A stretch of DNA of 64,000 nucleotides from Ornithodoros turicata. Taxonomy: Eukaryota > Arthropoda > Arachnida > Ixodida > Argasidae. Location of the stretch: the NCBI RefSeq assembly GCF_037126465.1, contig NC_088201.1, positions 229,344,016 to 229,408,015 on the forward strand. The letters are read 5' to 3'. Shown here piece by piece: positions 63,190 to 64,000 of the stretch (position 1 is the first letter of the stretch; the number at the start of each line of letters is the position of its first letter). Made by a program: the position numbers and the translations under genes. Under the pieces are notes generated by a model, which was not told where the DNA came from, searched no databases, and worked only from the letters and a program-made list of their open reading frames with translations.

Positions 63190-63335
63190 GAACACATATT
63201 CAGAAGAAAGCATCAGTGCAACACTGAATCCTGGTGCGCAGGAAGACTTCCAATCTCACTGCTCAGGAAAGTCTCCTCCGTCAGCGACCACTCGATCTCG
63301 GACGCCCGTCACTCACGCTCTAGTGGGGCAACTGA
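63190..63335 (-). repeat. Second copy of the 48788-48930 LINE segment
   Basis: CAGAAGAAAGCATCA, GAATCCTGGTGCG, GACTTCCAATCT and CACTCGATCT recur in order with about 85% identity to 48790-48925. Confidence 0.6.
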
Positions 63336-63757
63336 CAGATGTCCAGATAATTTCCAGCGGAGAATTAGGCATAGTCAGTACATTTGCATCTAGATTCCGG
63401 TTAGCAGCAAGAAGGAAATATTTCATTGTCGCTCATGGAATCCGTTAAACATGTCTCTGTCACAGCTAAGATGTCACGAGAACACGTTTAAAAAATAGAA
63501 CAATTGTCACCACGCTTAGGTACAATACTTCGGATATTTGTACACGAGATAGCACGGTCATTGGGTACCCTGGCTGCATAATGCTTCGTGGATAGTGATC
63601 TCTAAGTTTCAGTGACACAACCCCTTCGACAGACGTTGTAAACATAGCACCGATTGTCAACGTACAACTTGTCGAAACGCAGTTTTTGTAGTGGGAAGAT
63701 TTATTCGACGCAATAAACTCTGCAACGCACACGCATACACACACATGAACACATATA

Positions 63758-64000
63758 CAGGGTGTTTCACGAAAATCCCCCTGCTGAATAATTCGTGAGC
63801 AGATGACGCTATCGAAGAAATTTCTTTTCGGTAAAGATCATTGGGACATCGACCCTGAATTGAGCAGTGAATGACTCATTTGTACCCGCTCACTTATTAA
63901 ATAAACAACTTAACTTTTAACTTTTACTTCGGACGCTTACGGAACTTGTGTTTTGCGCATCGGGACCTTCAGCGAAAAATATTGAAGAAAAAAAAAACGC
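63758..64000. mobile_element. Start of a TA-flanked CAGGGTG element, incomplete
   Basis: CAGGGTGTTTCACGAAAATC follows TATA at 63754-63757, in the style of the other CAGGGTG termini in this window. The far end lies beyond the window. Confidence 0.45.

Overview
The window looks like chelicerate nuclear DNA, most likely from a hard tick. That call is an inference from four things: very long introns packed with retroelements, a tRNA-derived SINE with a target-site duplication, a leucine-rich-repeat gene of a kind I recall as common in ticks, and abundant Penelope, R1/I-type, CR1-like, gypsy and copia fragments. I see no rRNA, CRISPR array, bacterial operon or functional tRNA.

Host genes are few. 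(1) On the plus strand, eight short exons between 5965 and 27821 form the 3' half of an atlastin/GBP-family GTPase. Every internal boundary that can be checked is phase 0. The exons run from the end of the G domain through the middle helical domain. The C-terminus is hydrophilic and coiled-coil-like where atlastins have membrane segments. A stop codon and an AATAAA lie at 27819-27848. The GTPase exons themselves must lie upstream of the window. (2) An isolated phase-0 exon with good splice sites sits at 38199-38267. (3) A leucine-rich-repeat gene lies at 59141-61262 and is broken by one frameshift near 60630.

Mobile elements make up most of the rest. 430-3600: 5'-truncated RNase H-encoding LINE (minus). 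3632-4543: Harbinger-like element. 4743-5040: SINE with a 10-bp duplication. 5171-5810: fold-back. 7360-8366: hairpin and 870-bp palindrome in AT microsatellite. 8610-9162: 288-bp tandem duplication. 9890-11732: gypsy 3' half with a 153-bp LTR. 14897-15606: TTAA-flanked element. 17400-21130: nested LINE copies. 22244-22545: Penelope-like fragment. 23207-23762: probable solo LTR. 28710-28919: TA-flanked MITE. 35190-35942: ATCCGC repeats and a perfect hairpin. 37090-38171: gypsy gag and Penelope endonuclease fragments.

The centrepiece is 39155-48650, a three-level nest. A minus-strand gypsy element was split by a nearly intact plus-strand copia element (41444-47596). The 5' LTR of that copia was then split by a 1.8-kb DNA element (41488-43300). 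Further right are a CR1-like LINE with a MITE inside it (49286-50340), a second gypsy of the short-LTR family (52989-56060, minus), a hAT-type MITE with an 8-bp duplication (56093-56532), the LRR gene, another LINE 3' end (62425-62815) and the start of a further TA-flanked element at 63758.

No clearly new multi-gene system is visible. The most interesting biology is the GBP-like gene with its altered tail, the nested insertions, the Penelope fragments with hammerhead-like cores, and several undescribed-looking fold-back or palindromic elements. All family assignments are by eye; no database search was possible.
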